The position numbers and the translations under genes were made by a program. From contig JACJXH010000007.1 of NCBI GenBank assembly GCA_020636745.1, positions 186,001 through 250,000 on the forward strand: a DNA stretch of 64,000 nucleotides, written 5' to 3'. Below the pieces are notes generated by a model. That model saw only the letters and a program-made list of their open reading frames with translations. It was not told the DNA's origin and searched no databases. Shown in pieces: positions 37,573 to 46,521 of the stretch (its first letter is position 1; each line of letters opens with the position of its first letter). This DNA is from Lentimicrobiaceae bacterium. GTDB lineage: Bacteria > Bacteroidota > Bacteroidia > Bacteroidales > Lentimicrobiaceae.

Positions 37573-40500
37573 ATGTATGTTATGGATACTGAAAAAAATA
37601 TTAGTAAAGAGCTTGAAAGCAGGGTGTTGGTTCTTGATGGTGCTATGGGTACCATGATTCAGCGTTACCGGCTCGAAGAGGCAGATTACCGTGGTGAGCG
37701 TTTTCGCCATCACCCATCGGATGTTAAAGGCAATAACGACCTGCTGTCTATAACAAGACCAGATATTATCCGCGAAATTCACCTGGCTTACCTCGATGCC
37801 GGAGCCGATATTATTGAAACCAACACTTTTAATGCCACCCGTATTTCAATGGCCGATTACCATATGGAGCATCTGGTGTATGAGATGAACCGCGCAGCTG
37901 CTGAAATCGCTGTAAAAGCCGCAGATGAATACAGCCGGCTACAACCCTTAAAACCACGCTTTGTTGCCGGAGCTATCGGGCCAACCAATAAAACGGCATC
38001 CATGTCGCCTGTTGTAAGTGACCCCGGATTCAGAGCCATTTATTATGATGACTTGGTTGCTGCTTACACTGAGCAGATTGATGGTTTGCTGGATGGCGGG
38101 GTGGATCTGTTGCTGGTTGAAACAGTTTTTGATACACTCAACGCCAAAGCAGCGTTGTTTGCCATTCATGAAGTGTTGCGTGAGCGCCAAACCAGAATTC
38201 CGGTAATGGTGTCGGGGACAATTGCCGATTTAAGTGGCAGAACCTTGTCGGGGCAAACCCTCGAAGCGTTCCTGAATTCAGTATCTCATATCGATTTGCT
38301 CAGTATCGGGCTTAATTGCTCCCTGGGTGCCGAACAGCTCAGGCCTTTTATCGAAGAATTGTCATCGATTTCTCCTTTTTTTGTGAGCGCTTATCCCAAT
38401 GCCGGTTTGCCCGACCAATTCGGGGAATATCGTGAAACACCACACGAAATGGCCCGCCTTGTAAAACCTGTTCTCGCCAATCGTTCTGTCAACATTATTG
38501 GCGGTTGCTGCGGAACAACACCTGATCATATTAGGGCTTTAAGCCAATTAGCCGCGAAAGCTTCAGTAAGGCCAAGACCTGTTGTCCCTAAAAAACTCAG
38601 GCTTAGCGGACTTGAGCCTTTTCAAACTTATGAGGGAAGCAATTTTATCAATATTGGTGAACGAACCAATGTCTCAGGCTCCCGTAAATTTGCCCGGCTC
38701 ATTCGTAACGAAAAATTTGACGAAGCACTCGCCATTGCCCGGCACCAGGTTGAAAATGGGGCTCAGATTATTGATGTGAATATGGACGATGCCCTGCTGG
38801 ATGCCGAAAAGGCCATGGTTCGTTTTCTGAACCTGTTGATGGCAGAGCCTGAAATTGCCAAAGTACCTGTAATGATTGACTCATCGCGTTGGGAAGTGAT
38901 AGAGGCAGGTTTAAAATGTCTTCAGGGGAAAGCCATCGTCAATTCTATCAGCCTGAAAGAAGGCGAACAGGTTTTTAAAGATCATGCCCGCCTTATTCAC
39001 AGTTATGGGGCCGCTGTAGTGGTGATGGCTTTTGACGAACAAGGTCAGGCTACCAGCTTTGAACGCCGCATAGAAATTTGCCAAAGAGCTTACCAAATTC
39101 TGGTTCATGAGGTTGGCTTTCCGGCCGAAGATATTATTTTTGATCCGAATATTTTAACGATTGCTACTGGTATTGAAGAACATAACCAGTATGCAGTTGA
39201 TTTTCTGAAGAGCATAACCTGGATAAAACGTCATCTGCCATTAGCCCGTGTTAGTGGTGGTATAAGTAATCTTTCGTTCTCTTTTCGCGGAAATGATGTA
39301 CTGCGTGAAACCATGCATTCGGTATTTCTTTACCATGCTGTAAAAGCGGGAATGGATATGGGTATTGTAAATGCGGGTAGCCTTCCGGTTTATGATGATA
39401 TCGCCCCTGATGAACTTGAACTGATAGAGGATGTTTTGTTTAACCGCCGACCCGACGCTACCGAACGTCTGACCGTTTTTGCGTCGCAGATGAAAGCCGG
39501 TGAAGTTAAAGAAGAAAAAACATTGGCATGGCGCTCGCTGCCATCTGACGAACGTCTCTCTTATGCTCTTGTACACGGAGTAGATTTATATATTGCCGGC
39601 GATGTGGAAGAAGCCCGTCAGGCTTACCCCAGGGCTCTCGACGTGATTGAAGGGCCTTTAATGGCCGGAATGAATGTAGTAGGCGACCTTTTTGGTGCAG
39701 GAAAAATGTTTTTGCCTCAGGTAGTTAAAAGTGCCAGAGTTATGAAAAAGGCTGTTGCCACTTTATTACCTTTTCTGGAAGCTGAGAAAGCTGCTGGTGG
39801 CAGCCACCAGGCAGGTAAAATACTGATGGCCACTGTTAAGGGAGATGTGCACGATATAGGAAAAAACATTGTAGGGGTAGTTTTGGGCTGTAATAACTAT
39901 GAAGTGATTGATCTGGGGGTTATGGTACCGGCTTCTGAAATTCTGCAACAGGCCATCCTGCATAAAGCTGATATCATAGGACTGAGCGGGCTTATTACTC
40001 CTTCGCTGGAAGAAATGGCTCAGGTGGCCCGCGAAATGGAGAAAGCCAATCTGAAAATACCATTGCTCATCGGAGGTGCCACTACCAGCGAAATGCATAC
40101 AGCTGTCAGAATTGCTCCTGAATACACCGGATCTGTGGTGCATGTGCGTGATGCCAGCAGGGCAGCCGCGGTGGTTGCTGCGCTATTGTCAACCGGACAG
40201 GAACCTGCATTTTCTGCTGCTTTGCGCGATAAGTATGCCAGTTTGCGCATCAAACATCAAAATACTAAGGCAGGCATTACTTATCTGCCTCTTGATATGG
40301 CACGGAAAAATCGTTTTAGTCCCGATTGGAAATCATATTCTCCTTTCCGACCGTTAAAAACAGGTGTAACGCGCTTTACTGACTGGCCTTTGGAAGAAAT
40401 CAGCCGGTATATTGACTGGACATATTTCTTTTATGCCTGGAAGATTGGAGCCCGATATCCTGAAATATTTGAAGATCCCGAAAAGGGAACAGAAGCCCGC

Positions 40501-41250
40501 CAATTGTTTGCAGATGCTCAATTGATTCTGCGCCGCATGATAGATGAAAAAATGGTGCAGGCTGATGGCGTTATCGGACTTTTCCCTGCCCGTTCGGTGG
40601 GCGATACTGTGGAAGTTTTTGGCGAAATGACTGGCAATAATTCAACAACATTCCATTTTTTGCGAAATCAGGAAGAAAAGGAACCCGGGGTTCCAAACCT
40701 CTGTCTGGCCGATTTTATTGCTCCTGCTGATTCCGGGGTGGAGGATTATATCGGATTTTTTGCAGTTACAGCAGGGCTGGGTGTCGAAAAACATGCTGAA
40801 AAATTCGCTGCCGAAAACGATGACTACAACGCCATTATGATAAAGATACTGGCCGATCGCCTGGCTGAAGCTTTCGCCGAGGTGCTGCACCTTTATGTCA
40901 GAAAACAGTATTGGGGTTATGCCCCTGACGAGCATCTCGCACTTGAACGCATCTTGGTGGAAGATTATCAGGGTACGCGTCCGGCACCGGGTTATCCGGC
41001 TTGTCCTGAACATAGCGAAAAACGAAAGTTGTTCGATTTGCTCGAGGTAGAAAAGTCGGGTATCTCACTTACCGAAAATTATGCGATGTATCCTGCTTCA
41101 TCTGTTTGCGGTTATTATTTTTCACACCCTGGTTCTCAGTATTTTAATGTGGGCCGCCTGGGCCTTGATCAGGTGGCTGATTATGCTGCACGCAAGCATA
41201 TTACCGTGGCAGAGGCTGAAAAATTGCTGGCCCAGAACCTCAATTATTGA
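37573..41250 (+). CDS. metH: Cobalamin-dependent methionine synthase
   Basis: The ATG at 37573 or the one nine bases later (37582) begins the protein, giving 1225 or 1222 residues; the reading from 37468 would run from the riboswitch and is not real. All four modules are present, in order: the homocysteine-binding domain with the zinc cysteines GGCCGT near 307-312, the methyltetrahydrofolate domain (NIGERTNVSGSRKFAR), the cobalamin cap and B12 domain with DVHDIGKNI (ligand His757) and the SAM-dependent reactivation domain (YFSHPGSQYFNVGRL). It makes methionine from homocysteine. It lies upstream of metF, which supplies methyl-tetrahydrofolate. Confidence 0.98.
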   Translation: MYVMDTEKNISKELESRVLVLDGAMGTMIQRYRLEEADYRGERFRHHPSDVKGNNDLLSITRPDIIREIHLAYLDAGADIIETNTFNATRISMADYHMEHLVYEMNRAAAEIAVKAADEYSRLQPLKPRFVAGAIGPTNKTASMSPVVSDPGFRAIYYDDLVAAYTEQIDGLLDGGVDLLLVETVFDTLNAKAALFAIHEVLRERQTRIPVMVSGTIADLSGRTLSGQTLEAFLNSVSHIDLLSIGLNCSLGAEQLRPFIEELSSISPFFVSAYPNAGLPDQFGEYRETPHEMARLVKPVLANRSVNIIGGCCGTTPDHIRALSQLAAKASVRPRPVVPKKLRLSGLEPFQTYEGSNFINIGERTNVSGSRKFARLIRNEKFDEALAIARHQVENGAQIIDVNMDDALLDAEKAMVRFLNLLMAEPEIAKVPVMIDSSRWEVIEAGLKCLQGKAIVNSISLKEGEQVFKDHARLIHSYGAAVVVMAFDEQGQATSFERRIEICQRAYQILVHEVGFPAEDIIFDPNILTIATGIEEHNQYAVDFLKSITWIKRHLPLARVSGGISNLSFSFRGNDVLRETMHSVFLYHAVKAGMDMGIVNAGSLPVYDDIAPDELELIEDVLFNRRPDATERLTVFASQMKAGEVKEEKTLAWRSLPSDERLSYALVHGVDLYIAGDVEEARQAYPRALDVIEGPLMAGMNVVGDLFGAGKMFLPQVVKSARVMKKAVATLLPFLEAEKAAGGSHQAGKILMATVKGDVHDIGKNIVGVVLGCNNYEVIDLGVMVPASEILQQAILHKADIIGLSGLITPSLEEMAQVAREMEKANLKIPLLIGGATTSEMHTAVRIAPEYTGSVVHVRDASRAAAVVAALLSTGQEPAFSAALRDKYASLRIKHQNTKAGITYLPLDMARKNRFSPDWKSYSPFRPLKTGVTRFTDWPLEEISRYIDWTYFFYAWKIGARYPEIFEDPEKGTEARQLFADAQLILRRMIDEKMVQADGVIGLFPARSVGDTVEVFGEMTGNNSTTFHFLRNQEEKEPGVPNLCLADFIAPADSGVEDYIGFFAVTAGLGVEKHAEKFAAENDDYNAIMIKILADRLAEAFAEVLHLYVRKQYWGYAPDEHLALERILVEDYQGTRPAPGYPACPEHSEKRKLFDLLEVEKSGISLTENYAMYPASSVCGYYFSHPGSQYFNVGRLGLDQVADYAARKHITVAEAEKLLAQNLNY

Positions 41251-41467
41251 GTTTCTCCGGCAGCTTTATACCATGGTTTTATCGTAAATGCTGATGTTCC
41301 TCACTTTATTGTTTTTTAGTAAGATTGGTTTAAGCCATCCATCATCAGGGTAAACGATAATTATGGTTGCTTGCAGTATTGTGAATCAGTTATTTAAAAC
41401 AACTCAAAGAAACTCTGCCTGCCATTCACAAGCTGGTTGGGTAGCTGAAAAAATTATATGATTGACG

Positions 41468-42424
41468 ATGAAATTGACAGAACACATTGACAGGCGCATG
41501 GGCAGAACTTTATTCAGCTTTGAATTGCTGCCTCCTTTAAAAGGTGAAAACTTTGACTCTATCAGTCAGGCCATTGACCCATTAATTGAATTTAACCCGG
41601 CATTGATTGATGTGACTTATCACCGCGAAGAAATTGTTTATAAACAGCGAGCAGATGGTTTGATTGAAAAACGAACTGTGCGCAAACGGCCTGGAACAGT
41701 GGGTATTTCGGCTGCCATTAAGTTTAAATACAATGTGGATGTGGTGCCACACATTATTTGTGGCGGATTTACCCGTGAAGAAACGGAGAATGCGTTGATT
41801 GATCTCTACTTTTTGGGTATTCACAATGTACTGCTTGTGCGGGGCGATAATCCTGCTGGTGAGAAGGTGTTTCACCCTGAGCCTGATGGTCATAAATATG
41901 CGCTTGAATTAGTCAGGCAGGCTGTGAATATGAATCAAGGGATTTATCTTGAGGAAGATATTGTAAATGCGCATCCCACCGGTTTTTGCATTGGCGTGGC
42001 CGGATATCCCGAAAAACATGCAGAAGCACCCAATCTGACTGCTGACATTGCGCATTTAAAACAGAAAATTGATGCCGGAGCCAGTTATATTGTTACACAG
42101 ATGTTTTTCGATAATGCCGTATTTTTCAGATTTGAGAAAGCTTGCCGTGAGGCGGGAATTACAGTTCCGATTATTCCGGGATTAAAGCCCTTGTCAACAA
42201 AAGCGCAATTGTCAAACCTGCCCAAGACCTTCTCTATCGACCTGCCTGAAGTGCTGGTGAATGAGGCCGAGAAGTGCCGCACCAACCATGATGTCCGTCA
42301 GTTAGGCGTTGAATGGGCGATTGCTCAAAGCCGCGAGCTCATCCGGTCGGGAGTGCCGGTGTTGCATTTTTATACAATGGGCAAGAGCGACAATATTTAT
42401 CATATTGCCAGGGCCGTGTTTTAA
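41468..42424 (+). CDS. metF: 5,10-methylenetetrahydrofolate reductase
   Basis: ATG 41468 gives 318 residues; the frame opens at a TTG two codons earlier. The motifs of the family are visible: SFELLPP, VDVTYHRE-type IDVTYHREE, LVRGDNPAGE, a hydrophobic flavin region and GADYIVTQMFFD-type GASYIVTQMFFDN. It reduces methylene-tetrahydrofolate to methyl-tetrahydrofolate using FAD and NAD(P)H, feeding MetH. It lies 217 bp downstream of metH on the same strand and probably shares its SAM-linked control, though a separate promoter cannot be excluded. Confidence 0.97.
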   Translation: MKLTEHIDRRMGRTLFSFELLPPLKGENFDSISQAIDPLIEFNPALIDVTYHREEIVYKQRADGLIEKRTVRKRPGTVGISAAIKFKYNVDVVPHIICGGFTREETENALIDLYFLGIHNVLLVRGDNPAGEKVFHPEPDGHKYALELVRQAVNMNQGIYLEEDIVNAHPTGFCIGVAGYPEKHAEAPNLTADIAHLKQKIDAGASYIVTQMFFDNAVFFRFEKACREAGITVPIIPGLKPLSTKAQLSNLPKTFSIDLPEVLVNEAEKCRTNHDVRQLGVEWAIAQSRELIRSGVPVLHFYTMGKSDNIYHIARAVF

Positions 42425-42478
42425 TAGCAGTTGTGCGGCTATTGATGCTGGAAAAATCCGGGGCAGAACTCCCGTTTG

Positions 42479-43549
42479 TCAGAAATTTCGCTGAAGAACG
42501 CTTACACTGTCCTGTAACTCTCCGCTTAGCAGCTTTATCAGGCTTTCTTCTAATTTGAGTTTCCCCAGGTTTTTGCCGATAAAAATTATTCTGCTGCTTC
42601 GTTCTTCGTTTGGTTGCCATACCTCGCCGGCCGAGATCATGATATGGTCGCGCACCGACTGGACTACCACTTTTTGCGCTACTTTCTCAAAACTGATAAT
42701 TCCTTTGATGCGGTATATGCCTGCACCATAATATTCAATCAGATGGTCGAGCCAGAAGTTGAACTGGTGAGGGTCGAAGTTGCGTGTAAAGGTATAGCTG
42801 TGGGATTGTATATCGTGAGCCAGCGGTGTTTCCTGTTTGGCTACCATGGCAAATCCTGCGGGTTTCAACGTACCTGTGCTAAGCCGCAGCTTCCCGGCGT
42901 TTACCGAAAAGGATTCAATCTTTTGAGGGGCATAGGCATAAGTGTCCAGAATTTCTGTACCATCCAAACCGCCAAAACTGCTGTAACTGATTACGGCAAA
43001 TGGATTGAATGAGCGAACGAGTGCTTCTGCTTCAGCCAGTTCTGCATCGTTCACCAAATCACATTTATTGATGATAATGGTGTCGGCATAGCTGATTTGT
43101 TTTGCCGCCATTTCTGTATCAGAGGCTATTACTTTAATGTTGCGTGCATCAACCAGGCATACAACGCTGTCAATACGATAGAACATTTCAATCTGTTCTG
43201 ATGACATAAAAGCCTGCACTACCGTGGAGGGATCTGCTATGCCTGTAGTTTCAACTACCATGTGGGTGAGCTTGTGGCGAATGTTCAGTATGTCAAACAG
43301 CAACTCAGCAAGTTCACCATTAAGTGTGCAGCAAATGCACCCGTTTGACATTTCATAAATATTGTCGCTCTCAACCCCAACAATCAGGTCGTTGTCGATG
43401 GGGATTTCACCAAACTCATTTTCAATGACAGCAAATTTATGATCGGGGTGTTTTTTTATCAGTGAGTTAAGCAGGGTGGTTTTTCCGGCGCCTAAAAATC
43501 CGGTGAGTATGGTAACCGGTAAGCGGTCATCGTCAGTATAATCTTCCAT
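42479..43549 (-). CDS. CobW/COG0523 family GTP-dependent metallochaperone
   Basis: This 356-residue G3E GTPase has a P-loop GFLGAGKTT (17-25), the metal-binding CxCC at 71-74 (CICC), IENEFG and NKCDL motifs, and the CobW C-terminal domain with the IYRIKGIISF strand. Members insert or store zinc, or cobalt in the CobW group. It converges with metF (54 bp between stops), so it is not co-transcribed. Because MetH needs both zinc and cobalamin, a link is attractive but only inferred. A TAACTTTG box on the minus strand lies at 43567-43574. Confidence 0.9.
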   Translation of the reverse strand: MEDYTDDDRLPVTILTGFLGAGKTTLLNSLIKKHPDHKFAVIENEFGEIPIDNDLIVGVESDNIYEMSNGCICCTLNGELAELLFDILNIRHKLTHMVVETTGIADPSTVVQAFMSSEQIEMFYRIDSVVCLVDARNIKVIASDTEMAAKQISYADTIIINKCDLVNDAELAEAEALVRSFNPFAVISYSSFGGLDGTEILDTYAYAPQKIESFSVNAGKLRLSTGTLKPAGFAMVAKQETPLAHDIQSHSYTFTRNFDPHQFNFWLDHLIEYYGAGIYRIKGIISFEKVAQKVVVQSVRDHIMISAGEVWQPNEERSSRIIFIGKNLGKLKLEESLIKLLSGELQDSVSVLQRNF

Positions 43550-43767
43550 CTGATTTTAATTTCGGGCAAAGTTAACAATTCGTATGCTTCCCGGGTGAAG
43601 GTTTTTAAAGCGAAAAAATCTTCATCCAATGAGTGTCATGCCTTAATGTCTGTTCGCAGTATCAAACAAATCAAACTGGCCGGTGTTTACTCAAATGGCC
43701 CGCGCAAGAAATAGGCCGAATATTAAGTGCCGGAAAATACATGTTTCATTTTTTAATCAATCAAATT

Positions 43768-44211
43768 ATGTTAGACCAGATCCTGAAATTAGTAAAAGAA
43801 AACGCAGCGGAGGCCATTGTCAATAATCCTGCTGTTCCTAACGAAAAAAATGACCTGACTATTGAAACCGCTGCCGGTTCATTGCTCAATAGCTTGAAGG
43901 GAGTGGCTGGCGGCGGGCAACTTGACGCTGTTCTTGATATCTTTAAAAACAGTGGCGAAGCTTCTGCCAGCCCGGTGATGAGCAACCTTACCTCGGGAGT
44001 TGCCGGTGATTTAATGAAGAAAGTTGGGATTGATGAGGCTACTGCCGGTAATATTGTTAACCAGATATTGCCTGTGGTAATGAATCAGCTGAAAAGCAAG
44101 ACCAATGATCCGAATGACAACAGCATCGATTTGCAGGGTATTATTGGTTCGCTCACCGGTAGCGATGGTGGCGATTTGTTCGGAAAAGTTAAAGGCCTGT
44201 TTGGAAGTTAA
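43768..44211 (+). CDS. DUF937/YidB-like small protein
   Basis: ATG 43768 gives 147 residues starting MLDQILKLVKENA; the reading from 43633 lacks support. The protein is helical and hydrophobic-repeat rich (AAGSLLNSLKGVAGGG, NIVNQILPVVMNQL), ending in a glycine-rich tail with SDGGDLFGKVKGLFGS. The pattern resembles the DUF937/YidB families. No signal peptide or membrane segment is seen. Function is unknown. It is monocistronic. Confidence 0.65.
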   Translation: MLDQILKLVKENAAEAIVNNPAVPNEKNDLTIETAAGSLLNSLKGVAGGGQLDAVLDIFKNSGEASASPVMSNLTSGVAGDLMKKVGIDEATAGNIVNQILPVVMNQLKSKTNDPNDNSIDLQGIIGSLTGSDGGDLFGKVKGLFGS

Positions 44212-44403
44212 TATTGTGCGAAATGGCTGAAAACTGATGGTCTGGTTTCAACTGGGAAGCTGATTGTTGTATCTGTCAGGGTGTCAGGCTGTTTTTATTA
44301 TTGATTTTGAAAGTGCAGGTCATGCCTTTGCAACGCAGGCTGCAATGACTTGCTTTTGTATTTGAATTATGGTCAGATTAAACAAGCTGGCAGGAAACTC
44401 CGT

Positions 44404-46275
44404 CTACTTTTTCTTTTTTCTGACCAGTTTCTTTTTGGCCTCTTTGATTTTTTCAATGGATTGATTCAGATCACCGGCCAGCAGGTCGATTTTTGCCTGT
44501 AAGGGTGAATGGTCGGGTAAAACAACGGATTGTACCTGAAGTTTATTGAAAAAAGTCGTGATAGCTTCGGCTTGTCTGAGCTCTGACTTGAGGCTGGATT
44601 CCAGTTTTCGCATCTCTTTTCGCTGGCTGAGCAGCTCATTAGCCGGTTGATTTTTATCAGGGTGAGTGAACTCTGTCTCCAGCGATTGAATCACTGTGTT
44701 GGCTTGCTCGCACAAGGCTTGCACATTTCTGAAAAAGCGCTCAATAGCGTAAGTTGCCAGCCGAACAGATTTTAAACGAGGTTCGCTAGCCTGTTGGCCT
44801 ATGGCAATCAGCATCATATCACTAGCTTTGATGTAATCATGGTTCATGTAAGCAGCCAGTGCACGTTTTAGATAATTGCTGGCTTTTCCGGCTTCCAGTT
44901 CTTTTACAATCAGCGTTTCAGGCGTGGCCTGCCCGGCAAATTCAAGCACTACAGGGTCGGTCATAACTGCCCGGGCGTTCATTGGAGATTTAAGCAAAAT
45001 ACCCTGAAAAGCAGTACACCGGCTTAATGCAACATACACCTGACCGGGAGCGAAGGCTTCACTCAAATCGGCAATAATTTTCTCGAAAGTCAGACCCTGG
45101 CTTTTGTGTACTGTTATGGCCCAGGCCAGTTTAAGCGGATACTGAACAAATGAACCTATGGCTTCTTCAATAACTTTCTTTCCAGCGCTGTCCCATGAGT
45201 AGCGGATGTTGGCCCATTCTTCCCGTTCAACAGTAATAATATCCCCTTCGGGTAATTCAACAAACAAGCCTTCTTCTGAAATTTCGATTACGTGGCCTAT
45301 TTTGCCATTGTAAAAGCGTTTGTTTCTGTCGTTGCGCAGAAACATTACCTGAGCGCCTTCTTTTAATTTGAGTACTGCGTCGGCAGGATAACTGTTTTCG
45401 GGGAAAGTGCCTTCAACCAATGCTTCAAAACGGTGGAGGGGTTCGTCAATTTCGCGCAGTCGTTTTTCGTTGGTCTCCTCCACCATGCGATTATGGGTGG
45501 CCAGTATGATATAATCTTCTTCTTCCTCAGGTGTAAATCCATGCAGATACCGGCTGTTCAGCAGGCGTATATCATCGGGATGGAGATTGTTTACCCTGAC
45601 CCGGTTAAGCAAATCAATAAATTCCTGATCGCGCTGCCGGTAGATTTTCTTTAACTCTATATAGACAGGTTTTTGCTCCTGAAGAACCCGTGAATTGAAA
45701 AAAAACGAACTTCTGTAAAACTGTCCAAGGATGTTCCAGTCATCGTGGTTAACAATAGGAGGGAGCTGAAAAGTATCGCCAATCAGCACAACCTGTACCC
45801 CTCCGAACGGGGTGAATTCGCGTTTGCGAAAGACCCTGAGCAGGCGATCAATTACATCAAGCAAATCGCAGCGCACCATCGAAATTTCATCAATCACCAG
45901 CAGTTCAAGCCCCCTGATGATGTCCAGCTTGTCGCGGTTATATCTGAAATGGTCAGCAATTACGCTTTTATCAGGGTCGTTTTCAGGTGCCCGTACCCGC
46001 AATCTTTTGTCGCCCGGCACATATACACTGGGCTTGATGTTGAAAAATGAATGAATGGTTTGTCCGCCTGCATTCACTGCTGCTACTCCGGTAGGAGCCA
46101 GTACCACCATGTTTTTATCACAGGTCGCCTTCAGGTATTTCAGAAACGTGGTTTTTCCTGTTCCTGCTTTCCCGGTAAGGTAAAGCAGTTTATTTGTATG
46201 TATTACAAACTCAGCGGCATACCGAAATTCAGCGTTGTCTTCGTCGAGGCGGATGTTGTCAATTACCAGTGACAT
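44404..46275 (-). CDS. PIF1-like DNA helicase
   Basis: This 623-residue SF1 helicase has motif I GKAGTGKTT (35-43), the Q-like N-terminus and APTGVAAVN. DEISM (Walker B) and LIGDTFQLPP follow, with the conserved TVHKSQGLTFEK and VALSRC C-terminal motifs. It matches the bacterial PIF1/RecD-like group that helps restart stalled replication forks and unwinds G-quadruplexes. The C-terminal ~150 residues are helical, coiled and Lys-rich (ending EAKKKLVRKKKK) and differ from well-known PIF1 proteins. It is a single-gene unit. Confidence 0.9.
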   Translation of the reverse strand: MSLVIDNIRLDEDNAEFRYAAEFVIHTNKLLYLTGKAGTGKTTFLKYLKATCDKNMVVLAPTGVAAVNAGGQTIHSFFNIKPSVYVPGDKRLRVRAPENDPDKSVIADHFRYNRDKLDIIRGLELLVIDEISMVRCDLLDVIDRLLRVFRKREFTPFGGVQVVLIGDTFQLPPIVNHDDWNILGQFYRSSFFFNSRVLQEQKPVYIELKKIYRQRDQEFIDLLNRVRVNNLHPDDIRLLNSRYLHGFTPEEEEDYIILATHNRMVEETNEKRLREIDEPLHRFEALVEGTFPENSYPADAVLKLKEGAQVMFLRNDRNKRFYNGKIGHVIEISEEGLFVELPEGDIITVEREEWANIRYSWDSAGKKVIEEAIGSFVQYPLKLAWAITVHKSQGLTFEKIIADLSEAFAPGQVYVALSRCTAFQGILLKSPMNARAVMTDPVVLEFAGQATPETLIVKELEAGKASNYLKRALAAYMNHDYIKASDMMLIAIGQQASEPRLKSVRLATYAIERFFRNVQALCEQANTVIQSLETEFTHPDKNQPANELLSQRKEMRKLESSLKSELRQAEAITTFFNKLQVQSVVLPDHSPLQAKIDLLAGDLNQSIEKIKEAKKKLVRKKKK

Positions 46276-46411
46276 GTATGGTGCTCAGATTAGGGCTTTG
46301 ATTCAGCTAAATTAATAAATAAGCGCATGTAACAGCTTTTCGCGTGGCAATACCTGCATGAAGTTATTGTTTCCACGGCTCTTTAACCTTCGGGTGCTTA
46401 AAGCGGTGAAA

Positions 46412-46456
46412 TAAAAACGGGCAAACCAAGCCTTTGATTGCGTTGGAGTGCCCGTT
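46412..46456 (-). terminator. Terminator after the DUF2723 gene
   Basis: On the minus strand, AACGGGCA pairs with TGCCCGTT around a ~24-nt loop and TTTTTAT follows, 66 bp past the stop codon at 46522. Confidence 0.65.
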
Positions 46457-46521
46457 GGGTAAGATTACTTTACTTTATAAAATCGCTATAACGGTTTCTG
46501 TTGTTTTTCTATCAAGTGCAC

